In this document: positions 17,800-26,486 of the stretch, piece by piece
Position numbering within the stretch: position 1 is the stretch's first letter
Layout: each line of letters starts with the position of its first letter
Assembly: GCF_040797425.1 (NCBI RefSeq)
Contig: NZ_JBFNEH010000010.1
Span: 14,902 to 78,901 of the forward strand
Length of the DNA: 64,000 nucleotides
Reading direction: 5' to 3'
Origin: Symbiobacterium sp040797425
Lineage (GTDB): Bacteria > Bacillota > Sulfobacillia > Symbiobacteriales > Symbiobacteriaceae
The notes under the pieces: model-generated
Told to the model about the DNA's origin: nothing
Database searches by the model: none
The model's input: only the letters and a program-made list of their open reading frames with translations
Translations under genes and position numbers: made by a program

Positions 17800-18660
17800 A
17801 TGGGGCTGATCAGCTGGCTCGTCCTGCAGGGGCTGACGGTGGGGCTGCTCTGGTTCCTCATCGCCTCGGGCCTCAGCCTCATCTTCGGCCTGATGAACGT
17901 GCTCAACTTCGCCCACGGAGCCCTCTACATGCTGGGCACCTACGGGGCGCTTACCCTCTACATGGCCACCGGCAACTTCGTGCTGGCCCTGGTCGGCGGC
18001 ACGCTGCTGGGGGCCGTGCTCGGGGCCCTCATCGAGCTGCTGGCGATCCGGCCGCTCTACGGACGGCAGCTCTTCCAGGTGCTGATGACGATGGGGCTGA
18101 TCCTGGTCTTCGACGAGGCGGTGGAGGCGATCTGGGGGCCCTACCCGCTGCCCTTTGCGGTGCCTGCGGCCCTGCAGGGCACGTTCACGGTCTTCGACCG
18201 GCCCTTCCCCGTCTACCGGCTCTTCATCATCGCCGTGGGCTTCACGGTGTGGCTGCTGGTGCATCTCTTCCTCACCCGGAGCCGGCTGGGCATCATCGTG
18301 CGTGCGGGGGTGGAGGACCGGGAGATGGTGCAGGCCCTGGGCATCGACATCCGCAAGGTCTTCACCGGCGTCTTCGCCCTGGGCGGGGCCCTGGCGGCGT
18401 TGGGCGGCGCCGTGGCCGGCCCCTTCGAGGGAGCGCACCCCACGCTGGCCTCGGAGAACTTGCTGCCCGCCTTCATCGTGGTGGTGGTGGGCGGCCTGGG
18501 CAGCTTCACCGGGTCGCTGCTGGCGGCCATCCTGGTGGGGCTGACGCAGGCGTTCGTGGGCTACTACGCGCCGCAGTTTGCGCTGGCGGTGAACATCGCC
18601 CTCATGGCCGTGGTGCTGGTCCTCCGCCCTGAGGGGCTGCTGGGCCGGCAAGGGGGGTGA
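17800..18660 (+). CDS. livH: LIV-type ABC transporter permease (LivH)
   Basis: The 286-residue product is an integral membrane protein with about eight hydrophobic segments. It carries the LivH hallmark SLIFGLMNVLNFAHGALYML near the N-terminus and the EAA-like loop ALGIDIRKVFTGVFALG near the C-terminal half. The ATG at 17800 immediately follows the livF stop. It forms the membrane channel together with the next gene product. Confidence 0.92.
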   Translation: MGLISWLVLQGLTVGLLWFLIASGLSLIFGLMNVLNFAHGALYMLGTYGALTLYMATGNFVLALVGGTLLGAVLGALIELLAIRPLYGRQLFQVLMTMGLILVFDEAVEAIWGPYPLPFAVPAALQGTFTVFDRPFPVYRLFIIAVGFTVWLLVHLFLTRSRLGIIVRAGVEDREMVQALGIDIRKVFTGVFALGGALAALGGAVAGPFEGAHPTLASENLLPAFIVVVVGGLGSFTGSLLAAILVGLTQAFVGYYAPQFALAVNIALMAVVLVLRPEGLLGRQGG

Positions 18661-19691
18661 GCCAGGTGCTGCGTCTGCGCAAACCGGAGGGCGGCTGGCT
18701 TGGAGTGGCCGTGCCGGCCGCTGTGATCCTCTTCCTGGCGTTGCTGCCCTTCCTGCCCGGGTTGGGTTCGAACCGGTACCTGCTCGCACTTCTGATCGGC
18801 GCCTTCGTCTTCGCCGTGTTCGCCATGAGCTTCGACGTGCTGCTCGGGTACACCGGCATCGTCTCCTTCGGCCACGCCCTGTTCTTCGGCACGGGCACCT
18901 ATGCGGCGATCCTGCTGGCCAAGTACATGGGCGCGGGCTTCTGGACCGCCCTGGCGGTGGCGCCGGTGGTGGCGGCGGTGCTGGCGCTCATCGTGGGGAG
19001 CCTTTCGCTGCGGGTGAAGGGCGTCTACTTCGCCATGGTGAGCATGGCGTTTGCCGAGTTCTTCCGGGTGGTGGCGGAGAAGGCGAGCAGCATCACCGGC
19101 GGCAGCGACGGGCTGGCCGTGCAGGTGGCCCCGGACTGGGCCTACGGCCCCCGCCACCGGGTGGAACTCTACTTCCTCACGCTCGCGCTGGCGGTGGTGA
19201 CCTACCTCGTCCTGCGCCGGGTGCTGGCCTCGCCCTTCGGACGCACGCTGGTGGCCATCCGGGAGAACGAGCAGCGGGCCGCGGCGCTGGGCTACAACGT
19301 GTTCGCCTTCAAGCTCGGCTCCCTGGTGCTGGCCGGGATGGTGGCCTCCCTGGCCGGGGTGATGTACGCCGCCACCGAGAACTTTGTGGTGCCCAGCGTG
19401 GTCGGCGTGGACACGACGATCCAGGTGCTCCTCATGTCGATCATCGGCGGGGTGGGCACCCTGGGCGGACCGGCCCTGGGCGCGGGGATCATCCGCCTGG
19501 CGGGGACCCTGCTCTCCAGCTACACCGAGCGGTGGCGCCTGGCCCTGGGGGCGCTCTACGCCCTGCTGGTGCTCTTCCTGCCCAGCGGCCTGGCGGGCCT
19601 AGCCCGGGCCGTGGGGCGCCGGCTGGAGGCGCGGCGGGTCCGGACCGGCGAGGGAGGGGTGGTGGCCGGTGGAACCGCTCGTGCGGGTTGA
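18657..19691 (+). CDS. livM: LIV-type ABC transporter permease (LivM)
   Basis: The 344-residue product has the LivM signature SFDVLLGYTGIVSFGHALFF and about ten membrane segments. The cytoplasmic coupling loop AIRENEQRAAALGYNVFAFK lies in the second half. GTG 18657 overlaps the livH stop by four bases. The C-terminal ~25 residues are hydrophilic and Arg-rich. The 3' end overlaps the enoyl-CoA hydratase start, tying importer and catabolic enzyme into one transcript. Confidence 0.92.
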   Translation: MSQVLRLRKPEGGWLGVAVPAAVILFLALLPFLPGLGSNRYLLALLIGAFVFAVFAMSFDVLLGYTGIVSFGHALFFGTGTYAAILLAKYMGAGFWTALAVAPVVAAVLALIVGSLSLRVKGVYFAMVSMAFAEFFRVVAEKASSITGGSDGLAVQVAPDWAYGPRHRVELYFLTLALAVVTYLVLRRVLASPFGRTLVAIRENEQRAAALGYNVFAFKLGSLVLAGMVASLAGVMYAATENFVVPSVVGVDTTIQVLLMSIIGGVGTLGGPALGAGIIRLAGTLLSSYTERWRLALGALYALLVLFLPSGLAGLARAVGRRLEARRVRTGEGGVVAGGTARAG

Positions 19692-20430
19692 GTGGCAGGG
19701 CCCGGTGGCGGGCCTCACCCTGAACCGGCCCGGGCGGCACAACAGCCTGGTGCCTGAACTGCTCGGGGCGCTGCTGGAGGCCCTGGGCGCCCTGCGGGAC
19801 CGGCCCGACCTGCGGGCCCTGGTGCTGCAGGCCGAGGGGCGCTCCTTCTCCACCGGCGGCGACGTGCGCCGGTTCTACGCGCAGGGAGAGGGCATCGGCG
19901 AGTACGCCGACGGCCTGGTGGGGCAGCTCAACCGGGCGGTGCTGGCCCTGCTGGACTTTCCGGCGCCGGTGGTGGCCGCCGTCCACGGCATCGTGACCGG
20001 TGGGTCGCTCGGGCTGGTGCTGGCGGCAGACGTGGTGCTGGTGGCGCCGGAGGCGAGCTTTGCGCCCTGGTACAACGTGGTCGGCTTCAGCCCCGACGGA
20101 GGCTGGACCGCTCTCCTGCCGGCCGTGATCGGTCCGCGGCGGGCGGCGGAGGTGCTGCTGCGCAACCTCACCATCACCGCGCAGCAGGCGGTGGAGTGGG
20201 GACTGGCCTCCCGGGTGGTGCCGGCTTCGGCGGTGCGGGCGGAGGCCTGGCGGGTGGCCGCCGAGATCGCCGCCCTATGGCCGGGCTCGGTCCGCCGCAC
20301 CCGGCGGCTGCTGCGCGGCACCCTGGGCGACGTGGCGGCGCGGCTCGAGGCCGAGCGCCGGGAGTTCTGCGCCCAGGTGGTGACGGCCGAGGCCCGGGAG
20401 GGCATGCGCCGGTATCTGGGAGAAGAGTGA
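19669..20430 (+). CDS. Enoyl-CoA hydratase/isomerase family protein
   Basis: The 253-residue crotonase-fold product has the oxyanion-hole segment STGGDVRRFYAQ around residue 63 and AAVHGIVTGGSLGLVLAADV around residue 103. The GFSPDGGWT loop carries an Asp where hydratases have a catalytic Glu, a pattern found in isomerases and other branches of the family, so simple hydration is not assured. GTG 19669 overlaps livM. It is the last gene of the run, processing the CoA thioester made by the ligase at 12034. Confidence 0.88.
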   Translation: MEPLVRVEWQGPVAGLTLNRPGRHNSLVPELLGALLEALGALRDRPDLRALVLQAEGRSFSTGGDVRRFYAQGEGIGEYADGLVGQLNRAVLALLDFPAPVVAAVHGIVTGGSLGLVLAADVVLVAPEASFAPWYNVVGFSPDGGWTALLPAVIGPRRAAEVLLRNLTITAQQAVEWGLASRVVPASAVRAEAWRVAAEIAALWPGSVRRTRRLLRGTLGDVAARLEAERREFCAQVVTAEAREGMRRYLGEE

Positions 20431-20437
20431 AATGGAG

Positions 20438-20470
20438 GCGGCAGAGGTCATCCCTCTGCCGCTTGCGTTG
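20438..20470 (+). terminator. Terminator of the TetR-ligase-LIV-hydratase run
   Basis: A 10-base perfect stem (GCGGCAGAGG/CCTCTGCCGC) with a five-base loop is followed by TTGCGTTG. It begins eight bases after the hydratase stop. Confidence 0.6.
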
Positions 20471-20539
20471 CGTTCACCTCTGGGGAACTGGCGAGGCGGT
20501 CTTACTCATCGATGAGTTGCTGCGGATTGCCCTACTTGA

Positions 20540-20561
20540 TGCGCCTGACGCGCAGTTTTTT
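20540..20561 (+). terminator. Short hairpin with six-T tail
   Basis: TGCGC/GCGCA with a five-base loop is followed by GTTTTTT. It lies in the 336-base gap after the hydratase gene and could be a second terminator. The nearby perfect palindrome ACTCATCGATGAGT (20502-20515) has no assigned role. Confidence 0.35.
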
Positions 20562-20665
20562 GGTTACAGTCCAGCCTCGAACCGAGGCGCCGAGGAATCT
20601 CTTAGCGCTGAGTACCCACTCGCGTTCCTGCAGGACATCCATGGTGGTGCACAGAAAGGCCAGGA

Positions 20666-20752
20666 GCGTACAAGATTCGCTCGTATAGCGACTTCGTCCG
20701 CGTTGACTACGACCACTACTGGAAGCAGGGCCTCTGGAACTTCTGGGTGTGA
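20666..20752 (+). pseudogene. Possible C-terminal remnant of an unidentified coding sequence
   Basis: One frame reads protein-like and aromatic-rich, ending SDFVRVDYDHYWKQGLWNFW-V before a TGA at 20750, but it has no start codon or ribosome site. A neighbouring frame just upstream also reads protein-like (EYPLAFLQDIHGG), which would fit a frameshifted fragment. I do not recognise the family. The remainder of this 336-base gap holds only the hairpins listed. Confidence 0.25.
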
Positions 20753-20766
20753 GAGGAGGGGGACCC

Positions 20767-21528
20767 GTGAACCGCTGTACCTGGCTGAAAGCCGTCTTGA
20801 GTACCCTGATCGCCGGCATGATCTTGCTGAGCGGCAGCGGGGGTTCGACCGCCTTGGCCTCTGAGGCGAACGCGGCCGTGGAGGCCGCCGAGCGTGCGCT
20901 CGATACCTACAAGGGGTTTGTTCCGTGGGACCAGTTTGGCTTTGCGAGCGAACAGGAACTCCGCCAGGCCCGGGTGGGCGAGGGAATTCCGATCTACAGG
21001 CTCGACTTCTCAACGGCTGCGAAGGACCTGGAGACCCTTGGGGATGCGATCAGAGACGTCAAGATGCTGGAGTTCGTTGTTTCCAGCAACGGCCGCCCCA
21101 TCACGCGCCTCACGCTCAGGCAACTGGAGACCGGAGAGTACCGGCGCTATGAATTCGGCGGCCAAGGGGAGTACCTGCAGCGCGGCCTGTCTGCCCTCCC
21201 GTCGCAGGCCGGCGTGAAACTGGTGCGCCTGGGGGCCATGGAGTTTCTCTACCTGAATCACCAGGGTACGGAATACGTGGTCCCCATCGGTCCGATTCCC
21301 CTGTCTGGCGTTGAACTGCTGAAACTGTATACGTTTAAGGAAGTTCAGCCCGCCATTCAGAAGTTCGCCCTCAAGACGCTCGAGGCGGATCCAGACGCAT
21401 CTGGCGGTCCTGGCGGGGCTTCCGCCGGTGAGGGGTCGTTCCCGGCATCCTGGTGGATGCTGGCGGCAATCGGTGCGCTCCCGGTTGGCATCGTGGCGCG
21501 CACGGTCTGGTGGCTGGCTCACAGGTAG
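20767..21528 (+). CDS. Secreted or membrane-anchored protein of unknown function
   Basis: The 253-residue product has a probable signal peptide (basic start, hydrophobic stretch to about residue 30) and a C-terminal hydrophobic segment (about residues 228-248) followed by AHR, so it is probably exported and held in the membrane. The exported part has no motif I recognise. It contains an alternating strand pattern and a conserved-looking LVRLGAMEFLYLNHQGTEYV segment. GTG 20767 follows GAGGAGGGG. Codon use is slightly less GC-rich than in its neighbours. It faces ddh tail to tail. Confidence 0.65.
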   Translation: MNRCTWLKAVLSTLIAGMILLSGSGGSTALASEANAAVEAAERALDTYKGFVPWDQFGFASEQELRQARVGEGIPIYRLDFSTAAKDLETLGDAIRDVKMLEFVVSSNGRPITRLTLRQLETGEYRRYEFGGQGEYLQRGLSALPSQAGVKLVRLGAMEFLYLNHQGTEYVVPIGPIPLSGVELLKLYTFKEVQPAIQKFALKTLEADPDASGGPGGASAGEGSFPASWWMLAAIGALPVGIVARTVWWLAHR

Positions 21529-21601
21529 TTGGCGATGCGGAGGAACCGGGGCTGGCGGGGGCCGGTGTGGGGGTCCCCGGCGCCTGTGGCCCGGGGTGCA
21601 G

Positions 21602-21641
21602 AAAAGGGGGGCCGAGTGACACGGTCACCCGGCCTCCCCGG
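21602..21641 (-). terminator. Terminator of ddh (possibly bidirectional)
   Basis: On the minus strand, GGGGAGGCCGGGTGAC and GTCACTCGGCCCCCC form a long stem with one mismatch and a three-base loop, followed by TTTT. It lies just beyond the ddh stop and may also serve the convergent gene. Confidence 0.62.
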
Positions 21642-21664
21642 TTTGTGCCAGCTGTCCGTCCGCG

Positions 21665-22564
21665 CTACACCAGCTTCCGGATCCACTCGTCCCGGTCACC
21701 GGGAAGGAAGTCGATTACCGGAATCTCCAACATCGTGTAGCACCCGGGCCGCTGGCGGGCGGCGGCCCGCAGGGACGCCACCATCACCTGCGCCGTGAGC
21801 GCCGGATTGTTGATGCGCATCTCGAACCGGAACAGCTGGTTGTGGGTGGCGCCGGAGACGCCCTTGCGCTCCATCACCACGCCGTGCCCCATGTCGATGA
21901 GCTGGCTCACGTCCTCGACCTGGGTCACCCGGGTCTCGTCCTTCGCGAAGTAGGGATCGGTCTTGATCGCCCGCTCCACGGCGGCGAAGTCGGCCCCCGG
22001 CTCCAGCTCCACGTACACAGCCCGCTTGTGGGTGCCCATGCCGGCGGGGATGGTGAGCGACAGCGCATCCTTCACTCCCGGAACCGCCCTCACCGCCACC
22101 GAGTGGCCCATCGACATGCCGGGGCCGAAGTTGGTGTAGGTAATGCCCCGCGGCGCCATGAACTCCAGCATGCCCCGAATCATCGAGTCGGTGCCCGGAT
22201 CCCAGCCGGCCGAGATCACCGCGACCGCCCCGTGTTCCTTCGCCACGGGGTCCAGCCGCTTCCGGAGGTCGGCCAGCTCGCCGTGGATGTCGTAGCTGTC
22301 CACGGTGTGGATGCCGCGCTTCAGGATGTCCTCCGCGTACTCGGGAACAGATCGGGTGGGCACGCAGAGCAGGGCGCCCTGCACGCCCTCCAGCTCGCCG
22401 ATGTCCGTGACGACCTTCACGCCGGCGAGCTCCGGCGGGGAGGCGGCCAGCACACGGCGGCGGACCACCCCGGCCAGCTCCATGTCGGGAGCGGCCTGCA
22501 CAGCCTCCAGTGCATAGCGCCCCACGTTGCCGTAGCCCACCACCGCCACACGCAGCTTGCTCAT
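21665..22564 (-). CDS. ddh: meso-Diaminopimelate D-dehydrogenase
   Basis: The 299-residue product has an N-terminal Rossmann fold (VAVVGYGNVGRYALEAVQAA), the Ddh motifs VISAGWDPGTDSMIRGML and TNFGPGMSMGHSVAVRA, and GVSGATHNQLFRFEMRIN in the substrate domain. It catalyses NADP-dependent reductive amination of tetrahydrodipicolinate to meso-diaminopimelate in one step, feeding lysine and peptidoglycan. The enzyme from Symbiobacterium thermophilum is the well-studied type II Ddh with relaxed substrate range, and this sequence reads like that form. CGAGGAGGCG precedes ATG 22564. It is a single-gene unit with its own terminator, divergent from the ABC exporter. Confidence 0.93.
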   Translation of the reverse strand: MSKLRVAVVGYGNVGRYALEAVQAAPDMELAGVVRRRVLAASPPELAGVKVVTDIGELEGVQGALLCVPTRSVPEYAEDILKRGIHTVDSYDIHGELADLRKRLDPVAKEHGAVAVISAGWDPGTDSMIRGMLEFMAPRGITYTNFGPGMSMGHSVAVRAVPGVKDALSLTIPAGMGTHKRAVYVELEPGADFAAVERAIKTDPYFAKDETRVTQVEDVSQLIDMGHGVVMERKGVSGATHNQLFRFEMRINNPALTAQVMVASLRAAARQRPGCYTMLEIPVIDFLPGDRDEWIRKLV

Positions 22565-22658
22565 CTGGGCAATCGCCTCCTCGCGATTTGGTTAGGCTTC
22601 ATTCTACCCCACGAGGCTTCGAGTCGTCTACTCGAACGAGGCGACGCCCCCGCAAGAC

Positions 22659-22690
22659 GCGACAGGCCCGCAAATTCGGGCCGATGTCGC
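22659..22690. other. Hairpin in the divergent region between ddh and the ABC exporter
   Basis: GCGACA and GGCCCG pair with CGGGCC and TGTCGC, giving a 12-bp stem with a two-base bulge and a CAAATT loop. There is no T tail. It may be a leader structure of the exporter mRNA. Confidence 0.3.
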
Positions 22691-22776
22691 AAACTGAAAA
22701 TAGCCGCAATAAACAGGGAACTGGACAAGTTGCGTCGTATCTCTTTCTCCATCTGACTGTCGGAGGGAGAGACCTC

Positions 22777-24519
22777 ATGGGCCTGCCGCTGCGCCGTTAC
22801 GTGCGGCTGCTCACGCGGTACCTCAAGCCGGAGTGGGCGCAGGTCACGTTCCTCGCGCTCCTGCTTGCGCTCAGCATCGCACTCCAGCTCATCAACCCGC
22901 AGGTGTTGCGGCGCTTCCTCGACGTCGCCGCTGGCGAGGCGTCGGGGGGGCTGTCCCTGCAGGCGCTGGCCATCCTCTTCATCGGGTTGGCGTTCGCCGC
23001 CCAGGTGGTGAACGTGGCTGCCCGGTACGTGAGCGAGTCGGTCTCCTGGCGCGCCACCAACGCGCTGCGGGCCGACCTGACCGACCATTGTCTCCGGCTT
23101 GACCTGGGCTTCCACAAGAGCCGCACGCCGGGCGAGATGGTGGAGCGCATCGATGGCGACGTAACCGCTCTGTCGCAGTTCTTCTCCCAGCTGTTCATCG
23201 GCGTGCTGGCCAACCTGGTGCTGATGGCGGGCATCCTCGTGTTGCTCTTCCGCGAGGACTGGCGGGCCGGCGTGGCGCTGACGGCCTTCGCGCTCTTCAC
23301 CCTCTGGGTGCTGGGCTGGGTCCGGAACCTCTCCGTGCCCTACTGGACCCGCCAGCGTCAGGCCTCGGCCGAGTACTACGGCTTCCTGAGCGAGGTGCTG
23401 GCCGGGACGGAGGTGATCCAGGCCAGCGGCGCCCGGCGCCACATGCTGAGCCGCTATCTGCGCATGGTCCAGGAATATTACGGGCATAACCTGAAGGCCA
23501 GCATGACGGTTGCCCTGATGTGGGGTTCCTCCATCGTCACGTTTGCGGTGGGCGCCGCACTCTCCCTCGGGGTGGGCGCCTGGCTCCACGCCCGCGGGGC
23601 GATCACGGCCGGCACGGTCTACCTGCTTTTCCACTACACCGAACAGCTCCGGCGGCCCATCGAGCAGATCCGGACGCACCTGCAGGAACTGCAGAAGGCG
23701 GGGGCGGCGGTGGAGCGGGTGGAGGAACTGTTCGCCGTGCAGACGCGCGTGCCCGACGGTCCGGGGCGACCGCTGCCGCCGGGGCCGCTTTCGGTGGAAC
23801 TGGACGGCGTTTCCTTCGGCTACGAGCCGGGGGCGCCGGTCCTGCGCGACGTCAGGCTGTACCTGCGCCCGGGTGAAGTGCTCGGGCTGCTGGGGCGCAC
23901 CGGCAGCGGCAAGTCGACCATCGCCCGCCTGCTCCTGCGCTTCTACGACCCCGACGCGGGTGCAGTGCGTCTGGGCGGCGTCGACCTGCGGGAGGCGAAG
24001 GTGGCGGAGGTGCGGAGCCGGGTCGGATTCGTCACGCAGGACGTGCAGCTCTTCGCCGGGACCGTGCGCGACAACCTGACCTTCTTCGACCGGTCCATCA
24101 GCGACCGGCGGCTCCTGGCGGTGCTGGATGAGCTCGGGCTGGGCGCCTGGGTGGAGTCGCTGCCGCAGGGGCTGGACACCCCCCTGGAGGCGGGCGGACT
24201 CTCCGCCGGCGAGGCGCAGCTTCTGGCGCTGGCCCGGGTCTTTCTGGCAGACCCCGGACTCGTGATCCTCGACGAGGCCTCCTCCCGGCTCGACCCGGCC
24301 ACGGAGGCCCTCGTGGAGCGGGCCATCGACCGGCTGCTGGCCGGCCGCACCGGCATCATCATCGCCCACCGGCTGGCCACGGTCCACCGGGCCGACCAGA
24401 TCCTGATCCTCGAGGACGGAAGGGTGGCAGAGTGGGGCGAGCGGGCCCGCCTTGCCGCCGATCCCGGCTCCCGGTTCGCCCACTTGCTGCGCACGGCTGC
24501 GGAAGAGGTGCTGGTGTGA
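22777..24519 (+). CDS. ABC exporter half-transporter, subunit A (complete catalytic Glu)
   Basis: The 580-residue product is a fused membrane-ATPase half-transporter: six membrane helices in residues 20-310 with the coupling segment SEYYGFLSEVL-type loop, then an ATPase domain with Walker A GRTGSGKSTIARLLLRFYDP, QDVQLFAGTVRDN (Q-loop region), signature LSAGEAQLLALARVFL, and Walker B LVILDEASSRLDP with the catalytic Glu and switch His (IIAHRL). The signature is LSAGE rather than LSGGQ. The ATG follows GGAGGGAGAG. Its stop overlaps the next start, and the pair probably forms a heterodimeric multidrug, lipid or peptide exporter. Confidence 0.9.
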   Translation: MGLPLRRYVRLLTRYLKPEWAQVTFLALLLALSIALQLINPQVLRRFLDVAAGEASGGLSLQALAILFIGLAFAAQVVNVAARYVSESVSWRATNALRADLTDHCLRLDLGFHKSRTPGEMVERIDGDVTALSQFFSQLFIGVLANLVLMAGILVLLFREDWRAGVALTAFALFTLWVLGWVRNLSVPYWTRQRQASAEYYGFLSEVLAGTEVIQASGARRHMLSRYLRMVQEYYGHNLKASMTVALMWGSSIVTFAVGAALSLGVGAWLHARGAITAGTVYLLFHYTEQLRRPIEQIRTHLQELQKAGAAVERVEELFAVQTRVPDGPGRPLPPGPLSVELDGVSFGYEPGAPVLRDVRLYLRPGEVLGLLGRTGSGKSTIARLLLRFYDPDAGAVRLGGVDLREAKVAEVRSRVGFVTQDVQLFAGTVRDNLTFFDRSISDRRLLAVLDELGLGAWVESLPQGLDTPLEAGGLSAGEAQLLALARVFLADPGLVILDEASSRLDPATEALVERAIDRLLAGRTGIIIAHRLATVHRADQILILEDGRVAEWGERARLAADPGSRFAHLLRTAAEEVLV

Positions 24520-26300
24520 TGTCTACCTGGCGGTTCGTCTGGCACCTGGTCACGTACAAGCCCTGGCTCTACCTGATCAGCCTGGTCCTTTTCACCACCA
24601 TGTACCTGCTGCCGGTGCTGCCCGGCCTGCTCACCCAGGCCTTCTTCGACCGGCTCACCGGCGCGGCGCCGGCGGGGCTCGACCCGGCCACGATCATCGC
24701 CCTGCTGGTGGCCGTGGCCGTGGGCCGGTTCGCCGTGCTGACCGCCGGTTTTCTCACCGCGGCGACGGGGCGGGAGTACGTGGCGGCCCTGCTCCGGCGC
24801 AACGTGCTGGAGCGGATCCTTGAGCTTCCCGGTGCAGCGGCGCTGCCTGAGGCGCCCGGCGAGGCGCTCAACCGGCTCCGGGACGACGTGGTGCAGGCGG
24901 AGGAGACGGCCGACTTTCTGCTGGACGTGGTCGGCCAGACCACCTTTGCCCTCGTGGCGCTGCGCATGCTGCTGGCCATCGACGCCCGCATGACGCTCCT
25001 GGTCTTCCTGCCGCTGGCCGCCGTGCTGGTGGTGACGCGGGCGGTGGGGAACCGCATCCTGCAGAACCGCCGGCGCAGCCGGGAGACCACGGCCCGGGTG
25101 ACCGGCCTGCTGGCCGAGCTCTTCGGCGCGGTGCAGGCGGTGCAGGTGGCCGGCGCCGAATCGCGGGTGATCGCCCATTTCCGGCGCCTGAGTGAGGAGC
25201 GGCGGGCGGCGATGGTCTCCGACCGGCTGCTCGTCCAGGTGCTGGAGTCGGTGGGGCTCAACGCCTCTTCGCTGGGCATGGGGCTGATCCTGCTCCTGGG
25301 CGCCCGCTCGATGGCCGGCGGGCAGTTCTCCGTGGGCGATTTCGCCCTCTTCGTCTACTACCTGGGCTACGTGGCCGACTTCACGCACTTCACGGGCCGC
25401 TGGCTCGCTCTGTACCGCCAGACCGGCGTTTCGAAGGACCGGCTGCTGGCGCTCATGCAGGGCGCACCGCCCGACCGGCTGACGCGGCGCAGCGAGATTC
25501 GCCTTCGCGGCCCGGTGCCGGTGCCGCCGGAGCCGCCGATTCCGGCCGCCGGCCCGCTGCAGGAGCTGCGCGTGGAGGGGCTCACCTGTCGCTACCCCGA
25601 CAGCGGCCGGGGCATCGAGGACGTAAGTTTCACGCTCACCCGGGGCAGCTTCGCCGTAGTCGCCGGCCGGGTCGGGTCGGGCAAGACGACCCTGCTCCGG
25701 GCGATCCTGGGCATGCTGCCGGCGCAGGCGGGCACCATCTACTGGAACGGGGAGCCGGTCGCGGACCCGGCCGCCTTCATGGCGCCGCCCCGCTGTGCGG
25801 CGACGCCCCAGGTGCCGCTGCTCTTCAGCGGCACCGTGGAGGAGAACATCCGCCTGGGCTGGGACGCCTCGGCGGCCGAGGTGGCGGCGGCGGTCTACGA
25901 CGCGGTGCTGGAGCGGGACCTCGCCGCGATGGAGGAAGGGCTGCAGACCCGGGTGGGGGTGCGCGGGGTGCGCCTGTCGGGCGGTCAGATGCAGCGCACC
26001 GCCGCGGCCCGGATGTTCCTGCGCCGGCCGGAACTCCTGATCATGGACGACCTCTCCAGCGCCCTCGACGTGGAGACCGAACAGGCCTTGTGGGAGCGGC
26101 TTTTCCGGCGCGGCGACGTGACCTGCCTGGTGGTGAGCCACCGGGAGGCGGCGCTGCGCCGGGCGGATCAGATCATCCTGCTCCGGGACGGCCGGGTGGT
26201 CGACCGCGGGCGGCTGGACGAGCTGCTGGAGCGGTCGGAGGAGATGCGGGCGCTCTGGCAGAGCAGCACGGTGCGCCAGTCATCCGAGGCCCAGGACTGA
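24519..26300 (+). CDS. ABC exporter half-transporter, subunit B (degenerate Walker B)
   Basis: The 593-residue product has an N-terminal six-helix membrane domain and an ATPase with Walker A GRVGSGKTTLLRAILGML, canonical signature LSGGQMQRTAAARMFL, and Walker B LLIMDDLSSALD, where Asp replaces the catalytic Glu. With subunit A this gives one consensus and one degenerate ATP site, as in BmrCD/TM287-288-type heterodimers. The linker between the domains is unusually Pro-rich (residues 325-350). ATG 24519 overlaps the upstream stop by one base. Substrate is not predictable. Confidence 0.9.
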   Translation: MSTWRFVWHLVTYKPWLYLISLVLFTTMYLLPVLPGLLTQAFFDRLTGAAPAGLDPATIIALLVAVAVGRFAVLTAGFLTAATGREYVAALLRRNVLERILELPGAAALPEAPGEALNRLRDDVVQAEETADFLLDVVGQTTFALVALRMLLAIDARMTLLVFLPLAAVLVVTRAVGNRILQNRRRSRETTARVTGLLAELFGAVQAVQVAGAESRVIAHFRRLSEERRAAMVSDRLLVQVLESVGLNASSLGMGLILLLGARSMAGGQFSVGDFALFVYYLGYVADFTHFTGRWLALYRQTGVSKDRLLALMQGAPPDRLTRRSEIRLRGPVPVPPEPPIPAAGPLQELRVEGLTCRYPDSGRGIEDVSFTLTRGSFAVVAGRVGSGKTTLLRAILGMLPAQAGTIYWNGEPVADPAAFMAPPRCAATPQVPLLFSGTVEENIRLGWDASAAEVAAAVYDAVLERDLAAMEEGLQTRVGVRGVRLSGGQMQRTAAARMFLRRPELLIMDDLSSALDVETEQALWERLFRRGDVTCLVVSHREAALRRADQIILLRDGRVVDRGRLDELLERSEEMRALWQSSTVRQSSEAQD

Positions 26301-26318
26301 TCTCCCTTCCTGGTCACC

Positions 26319-26394
26319 TGCACCCCGGGGCGTTAGCGCCGCAACCGGCACGGGTCGTCAGGCGGGACAGGTACCCGTGCCGGCTACTTGTGCA
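26319..26394 (+). promoter_or_regulatory. Three-way-junction RNA leader candidate
   Basis: The element has closing stem TGCAC/GTGCA, a short hairpin GGCG-TTAG-CGCC, a GCAA linker, a perfect 11-bp stem CCGGCACGGGT/ACCCGTGCCGG with a 17-base loop, and then CTAC. It begins 19 bases after the ABC operon and lies 93 bases before the secreted protein gene. The architecture recalls a c-di-GMP-I riboswitch, but the conserved GCAAA elements are not both present, so I do not assign a class. It could also simply terminate the ABC transcript. Confidence 0.4.
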
Positions 26395-26486
26395 TAGAAA
26401 AATGGCATTTTGAGGGGGCACCCCCAGACCGGCTGTGCATGCGCCGAACGACTCTGGTGAGCAAGGATCACAGGAGGGATCGGCGC

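Noticed and set aside
26319..26394. Calling the leader a c-di-GMP-I (GEMM) riboswitch
   Set aside because: The architecture is similar, but the conserved GCAAA elements are not both present and there is little room for a promoter after the ABC operon. It is listed as an unassigned structured leader instead.
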